A stretch of DNA of 64,000 bases from Watersipora subatra. Taxonomy: Eukaryota; Bryozoa; Gymnolaemata; Cheilostomatida; Watersiporidae. The notes under the pieces were generated by a model. That model was given only the letters and a program-made list of their open reading frames with translations. It searched no databases and was not told the origin of the DNA. The stretch covers positions 2,108,001 to 2,172,000 of the forward strand of contig NC_088708.1 in the NCBI RefSeq assembly GCF_963576615.1, written 5' to 3'. Below are positions 50,078 through 61,684 of the stretch, piece by piece (positions within the stretch are counted from its first letter, which is position 1; each line of letters begins with the position of its first letter). The position numbers were made by a program, and so were the translations under genes.

Positions 50078-50686
50078 TTCATAGGCTCATAGTTTCATAG
50101 GCTCATAGTTTCGTAGGCTCATAGTTTCGTAGGCTCATAGTTTCGTAGGCTCATAGTTTCGTAGGCTCATAGTTTCGTAGGCTCATAGTTTCGTAGGCTC
50201 ATAGTTTCGTAGGCTCATAGTTTCGTAGGCTCATAGTTTCGTAGGCTCATAGTTTCGTAGGCTCATAGTTTCGTAGGCTCATAGTTTCGTAGGCTCATAG
50301 TTTCGTAGGCTCATAGTTTCGTAGGCTCATAGTTTCGTAGGCTCATAGTTTCGTAGGCTCATAGTTTCGTAGGCTCATAGTTTCGTAGGCTCATAGTTTC
50401 GTAGGCTCATAGTTTCGTAGGCTCATAGTTTCGTAGGCTCATAGTTTCGTAGGCTCATAGTTTCGTAGGCTCATAGTTTCGTAGGCTCATAGTTTCGTAG
50501 GCTCATAGTTTCGTAGGCTCATAGTTTCGTAGGCTCATAGTTTCGTAGGCTCATAGTTTCGTAGGCTCATAGTTTCGTAGGCTCATAGTTTCGTAGGCTC
50601 ATAGTTTCGTAGGCTCATAGTTTCGTAGGCTCATAGTTTCGTAGGCTCATAGTTTCATAGGCTCATAGTTTCATAGGCTCATGCTA
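50078..50686. repeat. 16-bp satellite, about 38 copies
   Basis: Unit GTAGGCTCATAGTTTC, nearly perfect. Only the outermost copies at both ends have CATAGGCTC in place of CGTAGGCTC. Confidence 0.96.
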
Positions 50687-52187
50687 GTGTAAAATTTAAC
50701 ACAATATTTAACTTAATTTATCTGACTAACACGCTACCAGAGAAAAGTTGTTGCTTTCAGATGATGTCATTCTCAAAGGAAACCACTAGCTATAATTGGA
50801 AGAGGTTATGGGTGGGTTGCCATCTATCGAGATGCTTTCAGATTCATCGCTATTCTTACGTTATTAAATTAGGGAGGTTTGCGGAGGGTTGTAAAAGTAT
50901 GATTATTGTATTATTTTACATTTAAAATCAGTTAATGACATAAATGTGGCACAGACCGTTGGCTACAGCATCATGATTTTAGTGGTTCACAGTGTTTAAA
51001 CTAATGTCACTGCGTCCATATCTCACCACTTTTCACAACATCTGCTGAAGAAGGCACGGTAGACTACGCATTCATTGACGTCGTCCAGCATTTGACAAAA
51101 TTCGTTTTGCAAAAATTTAGATGTCGTTTAGATGTTGAATTCTATCAACTAAAATAAATTTAGCACAAAAGTTGTAAGAAAGACCTCTGAAAAAGAAAGC
51201 CAACTTGGCAATTAATTAATGACAGTTATAATTTCTCATTATAATTTTTCTTTGTATGTTTTGAGAATAATATAGAATAACGTCAATAGTTTCACCGAAT
51301 TTCTTTAGTGATTTCAATTAGTTTATTATTCTGTCCGTGTACAAATGGGTTTGTTTCGTTCATAATTCATCAAATCTACAAGCTTGTCAGGCTGTTTTAG
51401 TAAGTCAGCACACTGGCAGCATTAAATTACAGCGTGACAAGTAGTAGAAAGCAAATACTATTTTCGTTGACGCTAAAAAAGCTATCCAGTTAGTTTATGT
51501 ATTTTGAAGTTTTTCCATGGCTTAATATTAGTCAATGCTGTCTACGTAATAGTTTGGTATTAATTTTACATACTGACTGTTTTCATACTTCTGGTCTAGT
51601 TATATATATCTAGCATAAGTTAGTTTTTAGAGATGCAATGAACTCGTAAAAATCTTTTGTTTTTGACATATTGATTCAGGGATACAGCGTGTTGCAGAAT
51701 GGTTGATCATAGACATGAATTTCATAATTATGCATGCCTAATAGCAATACTATATTACCCACAATTATTTCTGTAGTGGAAGTTCTTTTTTTCTAATATT
51801 TGGCTTACAAAGATCTATGACGGCCATTAGCATGACAAACAGAGTTAACATTCCTATTTCGACTACGTAAAGGGTTCAGCTAGCTGTTTTAATGGTCTGC
51901 CACACAAGTATATTGATTGCAACCCGTATTTGTTGTTGATCCATACAGCTTTAGCGCAAGCAAGCTCGCTTAATTATTAAAAATAATTTCGGTAGAAAAC
52001 CAGTTCTGACTAAAGTTAGGTTGTCATTCCAATAATTGCTTTTGGAAATTTTGTACACGCGCAAGACTGAAATGGGAAACTTTGAGCAAGGTCTTTTGTG
52101 TAGTTCATATCACTGCTACTCGGTGCCAGCGCTTCTAGTTGAAACTTTCTGTAGTTTTAGATCTAATTCGCGCCTCCCTTGTATAAG
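50687..52187. other. ZNF830-like 5' flank
   Basis: No exon recognised. The last few hundred bases presumably hold the promoter and 5' untranslated region. No clear TATA box was assigned. Confidence 0.35.
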
Positions 52188-52288
52188 ATGGCTTCTGGCA
52201 GCATGAAAAAAGGAGTTTCAAAAGATGATCTGAAACGCTTGATGAAGAAGATTAGATCTGAAGGGACTATAAAGCACCCAATGGCAAA
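52188..52288 (+). CDS. ZNF830: zinc finger protein 830-like, exon 1
   Basis: Starts ATGGC in an acceptable context (A at -3, G at +4). Encodes MASGSMKKGVSKDDLKRLMK onward to HPMA plus two bases of a Lys codon (residues 1-34). The basic helix with DLKRLMK matches the EELRRLMK motif at the start of vertebrate ZNF830. The family is nuclear and linked to the XAB2 splicing-associated complex and genome stability. The exon ends at an AT-AC intron. Confidence 0.83.
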
Positions 52289-52396
52289 ATATCCTTTTTA
52301 GCAAACAACTTATTTGTCTCTACAATCTACAATTCGTCTCTAGTTCAATTTACATAACTAAATATGCCATAGGAATTTCTTAACTATCAGTTTTAC
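52289..52396 (+). other. U12-type AT-AC intron (108 bp) in ZNF830-like gene
   Basis: The intron starts ATATCCTTT, the U12-type AT-AC donor consensus. It ends TTCTTAACTATCAGTTTTAC; TTCTTAACT is one base from the U12 branch consensus (TTCCTTAACT) and lies about a dozen bases before the terminal AC. Splicing here restores AAA-TAT-AAC, giving the conserved AKYNSLGHLTC junction. Any GT-AG reading would break that conserved stretch. Confidence 0.85.
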
Positions 52397-52496
52397 ATAT
52401 AACAGCCTTGGACACTTAACATGCACAGTGTGCAACTGTCAAGTGAAGTCAGATAGGCTCTGGAATCCACATCTTCTTAGTCGCTCTCATAAGGAG
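52397..52496 (+). CDS. ZNF830: zinc finger protein 830-like, exon 2 (C2H2 finger)
   Basis: Residues 34-67. YNSLGHLTCTVCNCQVKSD then RLWNPHLLSRSHKE holds a U1/matrin-like C2H2 finger, C-x2-C-x12-H-x5-H (Cys43, Cys46, His59, His65). It matches the YNRLGQLSCALCNTPVKSE and W..H...KQH block of ZNF830. It ends in phase 0 at a GTATGA donor. The next exon was not found. Confidence 0.87.
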
Positions 52497-53082
52497 GTAT
52501 GATACTACTGGTTACCTGACCACGCCTTGTACTGTTTTGGAGTTATGCTCTCTAACTTTACATAAATGTTGAGTTATAATTGTAGTATACCAATATGTTT
52601 TATCCTGGGTGTCTGTAGGTTAGCCTGCTCAATTCCTGCTTTTTTCCACAAAGCTGTAAGTTTTAGCGTTGTTTGCATAGCATAACATATCACATTCGCA
52701 GTCAGATGGTTGTATAGCCTGTGTGTTATTAGTAAAGCTGCGCATGTACATGTACTAGTTGATGATGTCTTATTTGCTCTCAACTGATGTTTGTCACTGC
52801 CGATCTGCTTTACATTTGAGCACATGAAGAGATCTATGCTTCCGATGCATAGGTCGGAAGCATAGAATCTTAGTCGTTTTCATTGGTTATTTGCGGACGC
52901 TAGCTTGTTTTGCCTGAGAAAATGAAACTGCATTCGATCTTTTCTGAGTGGTTGTCACAACCAATCAATTAATTGCAAATTCAACAAGATCAAACTGCGA
53001 TTTGGCGGATTTTTTGAAACATTTTTAGTCGACCAAAAATAAGTATTTTAACATTTATCTGCCGATGAAGATTTTGAAAAAT
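52497..53082. other. start of the presumed ZNF830-like intron 2
   Basis: No exon was identified. The intron or introns would run up to 63316 with at least one missing exon in between. Confidence 0.4.
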
Positions 53083-53555
53083 TGGACCAATTATCAGCTA
53101 GTATATGTGCATCTTTAAGTATTCAGGTGAGATTATCAGCTAGTATATGTGCATCTCTAAATATTCAGGTGAGATCATCGGCTAATGTATGTACATCTTT
53201 AAGTATTCAGGTGAGATTATCAACTAGTATATGTACATCTCTACGTATTCAAGTGAGATTATCAACTAGTGTATGTACATCTCTAAGTATTCAGGTGAGA
53301 TTATCAACTAGTGTATGTACATCTCTAAGTATTCAGGTGAGATTATCAGCTAGTGTATGTACATCTCTAAGTATTCAGGTGAGGTTATCAACTAGTGTAT
53401 GTACATCTCTCAGTATTCAGGTGAGATTATCAACTAGTGTATGTACATCTCTAAGTATTCAGGTGAGATTATCAACTAGTGTATGTACATCTCTCAGTAT
53501 TCGGGTGAGATTATCAGCTAGTATATGTACATATTTAAGTATTCAGGTGAGATCA
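53083..53555. repeat. 42-bp minisatellite, 11 copies
   Basis: Core GTATGTACATCTCTAAGTAT, then TCAGGTGAGATTATCA. The period of 42 leaves a 165-codon open frame with a 14-residue repeat; I do not accept it as a gene. Each unit reads TTCAGGTGAGA, which looks like an acceptor joined directly to a donor. Confidence 0.93.
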
Positions 53556-53579
53556 AGAAAGAGCACCCTAAAATGCTAG

Positions 53580-54394
53580 AATAACAACACTTTTTGGCTG
53601 GAACAGAGCTAACACCTAGTGTATTTTATGAAGATCGTCAGCATCTAAATAGTTTAAACAATTGAGACAAGGAATTTGATACTTTTTCGTAGACTTTTGC
53701 TAGTCTAGACGGGTGTAGAATAATAGCCTTAGAATAGCTGGCTAGTGTAGTCGCAACATTTGTGCCCTTTCTCACAAGGATGAGTAGTTCATTTTACAGT
53801 CATTTACTGGAGGCATCAGGCTTTTATGTACAACTACTACTAGTAAGTCTTATTTTTGTATGAAGCCACTTTTAAAGTTCTTTGGCATCAAGAGAACAGC
53901 TACTCAATCACAGAAATTGTTTCAAACCTACAATCTTGTTAGATTTACATGTACATAGCCTATTGCTCATTGTACGTACGTGTACATTTATCTATTACCT
54001 TTGTTTATAAACACTAGCCAGTTGACAAACTTTTGATTTCCATGCTGATGAAAGAATATTGGTACAGTACTTGGTTGCCAAGTCGAAATGTGTCACAACT
54101 GTCTGTTGGTAAAAGATTCATGGCTGATATATGTGACGCATGTCATAACCCAGCTTCGCATTGTTTTATTATTTTTAGTAAAGCTTGTTGAATGACACCC
54201 AAGCATTAATGGAATGTTTCAGCTTTGATTGGCTTAGCAATAAGTATACAGTACGATTATATATTTTTTGCGAGCTTATTTGATCCATTGCACCCGCAAC
54301 TATAAAATGTATAGGAGACATTACTCTGTCAATGTGTACGTGAGCGATAGGCAAACCAAATACATGTAATTTAAATGCAAAGATGAGAAAAATG
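53580..54394. other. no gene recognised
   Basis: Unique sequence between two minisatellites, with TACATGTA words near 53945. Confidence 0.4.
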
Positions 54395-55375
54395 TTTCAC
54401 ATTGAACATGAGAATTACTACTCATCTCACACCTCTAACTAGTACAACATCAGAAATAGTACTCGTATCACACCTCTTCTAACTAGTACAACATGAGAAT
54501 TACTATTCATCTCACACCTCCATTAACTAGTACAACATTAGAAATACTACTCATCTCACACCTCTAACTAGTACAACATCAGAAATAGTACTCATATCAC
54601 ACCTCCTCTAACTAGTACAACATGAGAATTACTATTCATCTCACACCTCCATTAACTAGTACAACATTAGAAATAGTACTCATCTCACACCTCTTCTAAC
54701 TAGTACAACATGAGAATTACTATTCATCTCACACCTCCATTAACTAGTACAACATTAGAAATAGTACTCATCTCACACCTCTAACTAGTACAACATCAGA
54801 AATAGTACTCATATCACACCTCCACTAACTAGTACAACATTAGAAATAGTACTCATCTCACACCTCTTCTAACTAGTACAACATGAGAATTACTATTCAT
54901 CTCACACCTCCATTAACTAGTACAACATTAGAAATACTACTCATCTCACACCTCTAACTAGTACAACATCAGAAATAGTACTCATATCACACCTCCTCTA
55001 ACTAGTACAACATGAGAATTACTATTCATCTCACACCTCCATTAACTAGTACAACATTAGAAATAGTACTCATCTCACACCTCCATTAACTAGTATAACA
55101 TTAGAAATAGTACTCATCTCACACTTCTAACTAGTACAACATCAGAAATAGTACTCATCTCACACCTCTTCTAACTAGTACAACATGAGAATTACTACTC
55201 ATCTCACACCTCCATTAACTACATGTAATATAACATTAGAAATAGTACTCATCTCACACCTCTAACTAGTACAACATGAGAATTACTACTCATATCACAC
55301 CTCTTCTAACTAGTATAACATGAGAATTACTACTCATCTCACCCCTCCTTACTAGTACAATACTAGGATTCTTAT
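54395..55375. repeat. ~43-45-bp minisatellite, about 22 copies
   Basis: Core AACTAGTACAACATTAGAAA (or ACATGAGAATT, ACATCAGAAAT), then TAGTACTCATCTCACACCTC. Three or four subtypes alternate in a recurring order, suggesting a higher-order period of several units. Confidence 0.92.
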
Positions 55376-55379
55376 CTCA

Positions 55380-56060
55380 CACCTTTAACCTACGCAATAC
55401 TAGTGCTTTTTTATTTTTATTCGTGTGATGAAAGTCTAGTCCCTGGCAAAACTCTTGCCTAACATAATTGTTGAGTTGTTGAGCCCCAGGCACGCTTTGT
55501 TTTGGCATCAAGGTGTTTATAATATTAAACAAGAAACCAACCAAGTAACATAGGTGTGTAAAAGCAGAGCATAAAAGTACATTTGCGCATCCCTAGCATT
55601 TCTGTGTGCACCTGTTCCGAGTAGACTGCTTATTGATGTTTATGTCAAACAAAAATATAACTGATTATGTTCAAGTTCGTCGTTGGTTATAGGTCTCAAA
55701 ACTACCGCAGCGCTTGTTTGCCTTGCTGATCTGTCTGTTAGTATGACTGTCTGTAGCCTCACATCAATGGCTGCCAGACAGTGTGCTGTTGCTGCCGGAA
55801 AGGGGGAAGGAGGTTGTGACATTGTGTGGCCTTACACATGTGCTTTAGGTTGGTAGTGCGCATTGAACAACCAAAAATAATACTACACTTGACTAGAGTG
55901 AGAAGTCATAGACCATCATGGCTGCAAATCTCCCTGTACGAGCAAGCTTGTTTTATTCATAAATTGTCAAGTTTGCCATAATTAATGAGCGTCTGGCCCG
56001 GCTATTACAAAAAATCAGCCAAACAGCGTAAGTGAGTTTATACATAGCAAAACAGCTTCT
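55380..56060. other. no gene recognised
   Basis: A GC-richer stretch at 55680-55830 has a 60-codon minus-strand frame with no domain. Confidence 0.4.
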
Positions 56061-56061
56061 T

Positions 56062-56190
56062 TAAACCAATAGAATGTTTTTAAACCAATAGAATGTTTTT
56101 AAACCAATAGAATGTTTTTAAACCAATAGAATGTTTTTAAACCAATAGAATGTTTTTAAACCAATAGAATGTTTTTAAACCAATGGAATG
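56062..56190. repeat. 19-bp tandem repeat, 7 copies
   Basis: Unit TTTTTAAACCAATAGAATG; nearly perfect, with the last copies diverging. Confidence 0.93.
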
Positions 56191-57224
56191 TTATTCAACT
56201 AATAAATAACAAAAAGTTAATAACAATCATTTCCATTCTTGCTTAAAAAAACTTTTTGGATCGCTAATAAAAAATGCGAAACTCTGTGTCAAAGTTGAAA
56301 ATTCCCACAAATTGAGAATTGTCCTTTCATAGTGCATGCATTCAGTCGGCCAATAACATCACCACCAGTTTAATTGGACTTAGCCAACATCTGTTCTTGT
56401 TTTAATATTTTTACCGGCCCAGAGGTATGTCACCTATTTGTGCTAAATATAACTTCTCGCGGGTAATCGCTTTTATACCATGAGGCTACACAGATCCCTA
56501 AGCAGTAAATAACTTGTCAACGATGAGACCAAAATATTTTAATAAGCAGATATTGATACAGATATATATATACAGATATTGATATCAAATTGGTTACTAT
56601 TAGTCTGTGAATTCATACTTATTTCTAGTAATTGGCCACAAATTTTTATTATTTTCTTTCATTTATTTTTGTTTCAGATAAATTTATTCAGGCACACATA
56701 ATGCACCTCTTGAAATTCACAAATTATTGAAATATTAATATTGTAGTTTTGGTTTGTTGGTAACTGGTTAGGCTTGCAAAATTCATCGAGCCTATTACTG
56801 GTTTCAGTGGGACGACCTTATTCGCGTTTTCAGCTTTTTATTCAGTAAAGCGCTAGAGATACAAACTAGCACATTTGCCGTGCACGCCGTCTCATCGTGT
56901 AAGTCCACTCGCCGCGCCCAATGTCATTCAGTTTTTGGTGTTAAATAAGCAAGCGCCAGTCTAGGTAAGTCTGACAGAGCACCCTTGACCCAATACACAA
57001 TGTCATTTCACTCCAATGTCACGGCCTCTCCAACCGCAAAGGTCTTATTTTGATCTTTCTTGGAAAGGGATCATACAAGCTAGCGGCATTTCGTCAACCC
57101 ATGTAGTATGTTATAGAAATGTATACATGCTCAGTATTTCTCCAGGTTATTTTCATCTCAAATCTGTCATTAGTTTAAATGCACTCGACACCCTGATGGA
57201 TCAGTAATAGTACACAAACATAGC

Positions 57225-57505
57225 TTAACAGTACAGTAGGCGCTCCTACAATGTAAATAATCCATTCCAGGAACGTTTTGTTGTTATAGGGATTGTACGT
57301 TATATGAACTGTAAAATACATGTAAATTGCCTAATCCGTTCCAAGATCTTTCCAAACCTACCCCTTTGGCCATACAGAAAGGAAAAATTAGACTTAGTTT
57401 TTTAATTTGTGGGCTGTATTGTAACTGCAGTATTTTTAGTCTGCATCGACAACTTTTCTCCTTGTTCTCATCAATTTCACTGGTTTTATAGACTATGACT
57501 GCGGT
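57225..57505 (+). repeat. interspersed repeat copy (CAGTAGGCGCTCCTA head)
   Basis: Begins ACAGTAGGCGCTCCTACAAT, then resembles the reverse complement of 26480-26915 and of 42755-43110, including the TTCCAAGATC and CCCTTTGGCC stretches. Confidence 0.6.
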
Positions 57506-57509
57506 AATT

Positions 57510-58550
57510 TTACAATAAGTTGATGGGGAACATACTCATTGAGTCTCATATAGTCCTTGTTTTCATCTTCAAGTTTTTGGCCCTCTAGATGAAATTTAGA
57601 GTCATCAGGCATCGCGTCACTCGCAGCTCACGTGATTGCTGATTGCGTAGAAGGCTCTGGCAAGGTTGCCGAAAGGTCGCATCCTTTTGTGATTATGTAG
57701 GCTTCAACAATTTCCACCACCTATTGCAAAGCCATTACCGTAAATCCCGCACTTATTGGCAGCATATTTGTTGCAGAAGCTAGCTTCACCACAAGCCCAA
57801 CCAAGTATTTCTAAAAGAATTCAACCGGAGGTAGACGGTGTGAGTGCGAAGCGGCACAAACCTGGTAAGCGAAGGTCTGGTCGGTACACATTCGTATTAG
57901 CCAGTTAAACTGACTCATGACCCGCCGTGGTGTGCCAATGACGTTGATTGTCTGTTTATTATAAGCTCGTTGCAGGGACAGACTGTCAGTCCCGTGTGAA
58001 GCAATTTTACAAACAGGATTTGTTACAAGCTTGGTAGAAAAGTTGGTGACCCTACTCAAGGACTCATCTTGAAGCCGTTGGGCCTAGAGCGTGGGCATAA
58101 ATAGCCAGTCATAGTGGGAGTAAGGAGGCGGCGTAGAGCCATTTGTAATCAACTAAAATTAGGGTGATATTCTAAATATTAGTCATTGATAATTTGTGAT
58201 ATCGGTTTGTTGGCTCATCGCTCTTCTCACCATCAGCCATTTGAGTTGCATTTTGCTGTATATGTTATAAGTAATAATTGTCAGAGGTGTGTCAGGGTCA
58301 TTGGTATGGGTTGCAGTGTTCTGCAAGAGTTTGTTTTAGTTTACATCCTTGCTTTTTAATTTTGTTTTTTCAAAAAAAAATTTTCATGTCCTTTTATAAT
58401 ATTTGTTCACTATCTTCATCGCTTTACAACTAACAGATCGATATTGCACAATGGACATTCTTCTATGAGCAATATTTTTGGCAAGATTGCTCTTAAATTT
58501 ATATCGCAGCAATCATGTTGCCGCCTTTATTTACAGCCATGCTGTCGCAT
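57510..58550. other. no gene recognised
   Basis: An 82-codon minus-strand frame at 57811-58059 has no recognisable domain and no supported splice sites. Confidence 0.4.
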
Positions 58551-58690
58551 TTATCTACAATCATGCTGATCCAATTATTTACAATCAGGCTGACCCTATT
58601 ATTTACAATCAGGCTGATCCAATTATTTACAATCAGGCTGACCCTATTATTTACAATCAGGCTGACCTAATTATTTACAATCACGCTGGT
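58550..58690. repeat. 24-bp tandem repeat, about 6 copies
   Basis: Core ATTTACAATCAGGCTGACC with the tail alternating between CTATT and AATT. It creates a short in-frame peptide repeat, which I treat as incidental. Confidence 0.9.
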
Positions 58691-59261
58691 ATGACGCCAC
58701 TCTCCGATTTTATTTCATCCATCTCCTGATGTGTCAACCCTTTTAGCAATTAATTTGTGCATTTCGTGGGTGGAGGCTTTTGACAGTCATTTAATCATAA
58801 CGATGAAGCTCATTGAAGGAATGTAATTTTATATGAACAAGTCTGAAGGTGCATTTATAATAATAATTTGACAATTTTGGCTGGCAAGCCTTTTACACTG
58901 AACTAATCAGCTTGGCATCTTGGAACTTTGAGAATTAATTTACCACCTGCCAATTGAGTAATTGTGCTGCAACCTCCAATGAGCTGAGACCACATACTGC
59001 ACAAAGAAATATTCTAGGGCCATGCTAATAATTAAGCCTTTCGCTGCCAAATAGCTGATAGCACGTACAGTCATCGTATCAGACTGAATTTGGTTCGTAC
59101 AGCTTTTGGAAGCAATATTTTCTTTGACTGAACATCAAACAATTGAGACTCTTATGTTGTAACTGCCCAACACATTTACATTATATATCCAACGGACTTC
59201 GAAGAAAACTAATTTTATCTTTGCAAGTAACTTATAAAAAGAGCAGCAATACAAAGGTGCC

Positions 59262-59310
59262 TCTTATTCACAATGGTCATTATTCACAATGGTCATTATT
59301 CACAATGGTT
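59262..59310. repeat. 16-bp tandem repeat, 3 copies
   Basis: Unit CACAATGGTCATTATT. Confidence 0.85.
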
Positions 59311-61624
59311 ATTTCAACTACTATGAGAATTCATCATCAATAAATTATTAATTGTTTCAATGCATTCCATTCTGGTTGCATTTGCTGTGGCCAAACTTGA
59401 TGTTCTTTTTGAGAGGTTATTTCGAGAAGTCTGACCCTATTAGTTAAACATCAACCATGTGAAGTGAACCGAAGGATTCCCTTCCTAGATAGGAATTGAA
59501 TAGCGGTAAAGAATTAAAGATATTAGATTGTAATTAAACAAGATAAAGCTTTACAATGCGATTGAAGTGAATAATCTCTTCAATTTAGGTGACCTCACCT
59601 AAATTCTGCTACTGCCACACGCGGGAATGGGTGGACAAACCTGAATTTTTATTAAAATCAAGGGTGCCATGAAAAGTGTTAAAAACAAATTCATTCATTA
59701 CTATTTAGGTTGGGTATTGACTGGCTCTCACTAGTCGGTCTGTCACCACAACTGCGTCAGTCTCACTTTCCTGTGGAAGCTGTCAGCGTGTACTAGATGA
59801 TCTGACCAATGTTTTGACAAATGAGCTGGGTGCAAGTATGAATCTAGCGTATAGTGTGAACATACTTTGAGACTGCCTACATATCGTCAGCTTTTTATAT
59901 AGCAGTATAACACTATGAGTTAAAGCAATTTTTAGGAAAAAAAGCCATTTCTCGGAAAGATTATCAAATGATATTAAAAAGTTGGGGAGTGTTATGGGCA
60001 ATTTCATTAATCTATTGTGACCTGTTGTTTACAGAGTAGCTTGCTGGATGGCCTAGCTTCGTTCACCAGAAATTGCTCGGTACTCAATTATAGTATCAAA
60101 TGATTAATCATATTTGAAATGTTGATTATTTGCTACAAATGTATTGTGGAGTTTCCTAGAGGCTATGTTCAGTTGGTTCAGCGTAAAGGCGTTATTAGAC
60201 ATAGCTCTTGCATCATTACCTTTAGCAAGACAGCATGCTCTCCCCTATTTACTCTAAATATTTGTAATAAAACTAATTGCTTACATTCAGCGTTAGCCAA
60301 TAGAATTAATTATGTAATAGCCAACGGTAATAACAACTTATGCTCTTGGTATCCTTTTCCTTTCAAAAATAAATTCTTTGTAGGCCAAAACCAACAAATA
60401 AGAAATGTGTAATTACTGTGAAGCATTCGGTATCTGCCCTTTGTCAATTAGTTGTCTCATAGCCTTGAACCCAGCACAATTCTAGACTGCCGGTAATAGC
60501 TCCTAGCTCTATCGGTATTCCTCCTAACGTTCTATGTGTATGCGCAACAACGTTGGTCATGGGTTACTGTAATCTATAACATAGCCCAGAAAGTCTCCTA
60601 ATCTAAACTCATTTTTAAAAGTTTATTGCCAAAATGTCAAATGACCTGAAATTGGGAATTTCAGTGCATTGGTCGAAATGGTTACACAGCCAAAACTCAT
60701 ACCGCCTAAATGTATACAGAGGCGCGGCCACAGTAAAATTTCCAGATAGCTAATATGGGACAGAAATCTATATGTACACTACTTGGGAGTAATTTTCTCA
60801 TGGAATGTATTATAAATATTTGGCGTGTGTCTGTGAGCAGTAAGGGAGGTCAATGACTAGAGCAAGATATTGCCAGTTATGTAAGCGACTCTATATTTAC
60901 ATGTATGTGCACTTACCTTGAAATCTCTATGCTATGAGCAATACGTTACACCATGACTCGCTTCTGGCCAAAGTCTTTGTAGAACCTAGTTTAAAGGTTA
61001 ACTGCCAGCGCAAATATATAGTGGATTAATAGTAGCAATAACTTTGCATATTACAGTTAGAATAATATATATTGTAATTTTGACCAAATACCAGGTTTTA
61101 TCAATGTTTTCAAGTCGTGAAAATGGGCAGAAAGACTTTTACTCTTCAAAATATTAACCAAAATCAGCTGCGACACTACAATTATATTAAAATTGCTAAT
61201 TTTTTAAACTAGATTAAAAAAATTGTTCAACAAAAATCCTTATTCATCAAAGCAGAGCATGCGTTAATAGGTTTAAAACAGATGTCCGAAAATAGCTAAT
61301 TTTCTATGACAATTTCTCAATTTCCTGTTTGTGTGAAGAAAGAATTTTTTGCTAGAGCGTTCCAGAAGATGTGCACACGAGCTGGTTGCTGTAATCCTAC
61401 ACCGTACACCGTTGTAATACTGCCGTCAGAAAGGTAATACGCGTCACACGGCGCAGACTTTTGCAGTATTTGTGGAATCTTTGGCGTCGAGTTATAACTA
61501 CCAGTTTTTCTGAGTTATCCAAAACATGTAGAGTGGTGACTAGTTGGGGGAAATGTATCAAGATGGCAGCCAACAGAAACGCTTTTGTCTCGTGTCAACG
61601 CGTTGGCTAATCATCATTATTGAC

Positions 61625-61684
61625 ATCGTATGTCATAAGTCTATGCGTATGTCATAAGTCTATGCGTATGTTATAAGTCTATGA
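61625..61684. repeat. 19-bp tandem repeat, 3 copies
   Basis: Unit GTATGTCATAAGTCTATGC. Confidence 0.88.

Noticed and set aside
50078-50686. CRISPR-like regular array
   Set aside because: Units are directly adjacent with no variable spacers. The same holds for all other arrays here, and the DNA is eukaryotic.
57811-58059. 82-codon minus-strand frame
   Set aside because: No recognisable domain, no splice-site support and no similarity to a known family that I can identify.
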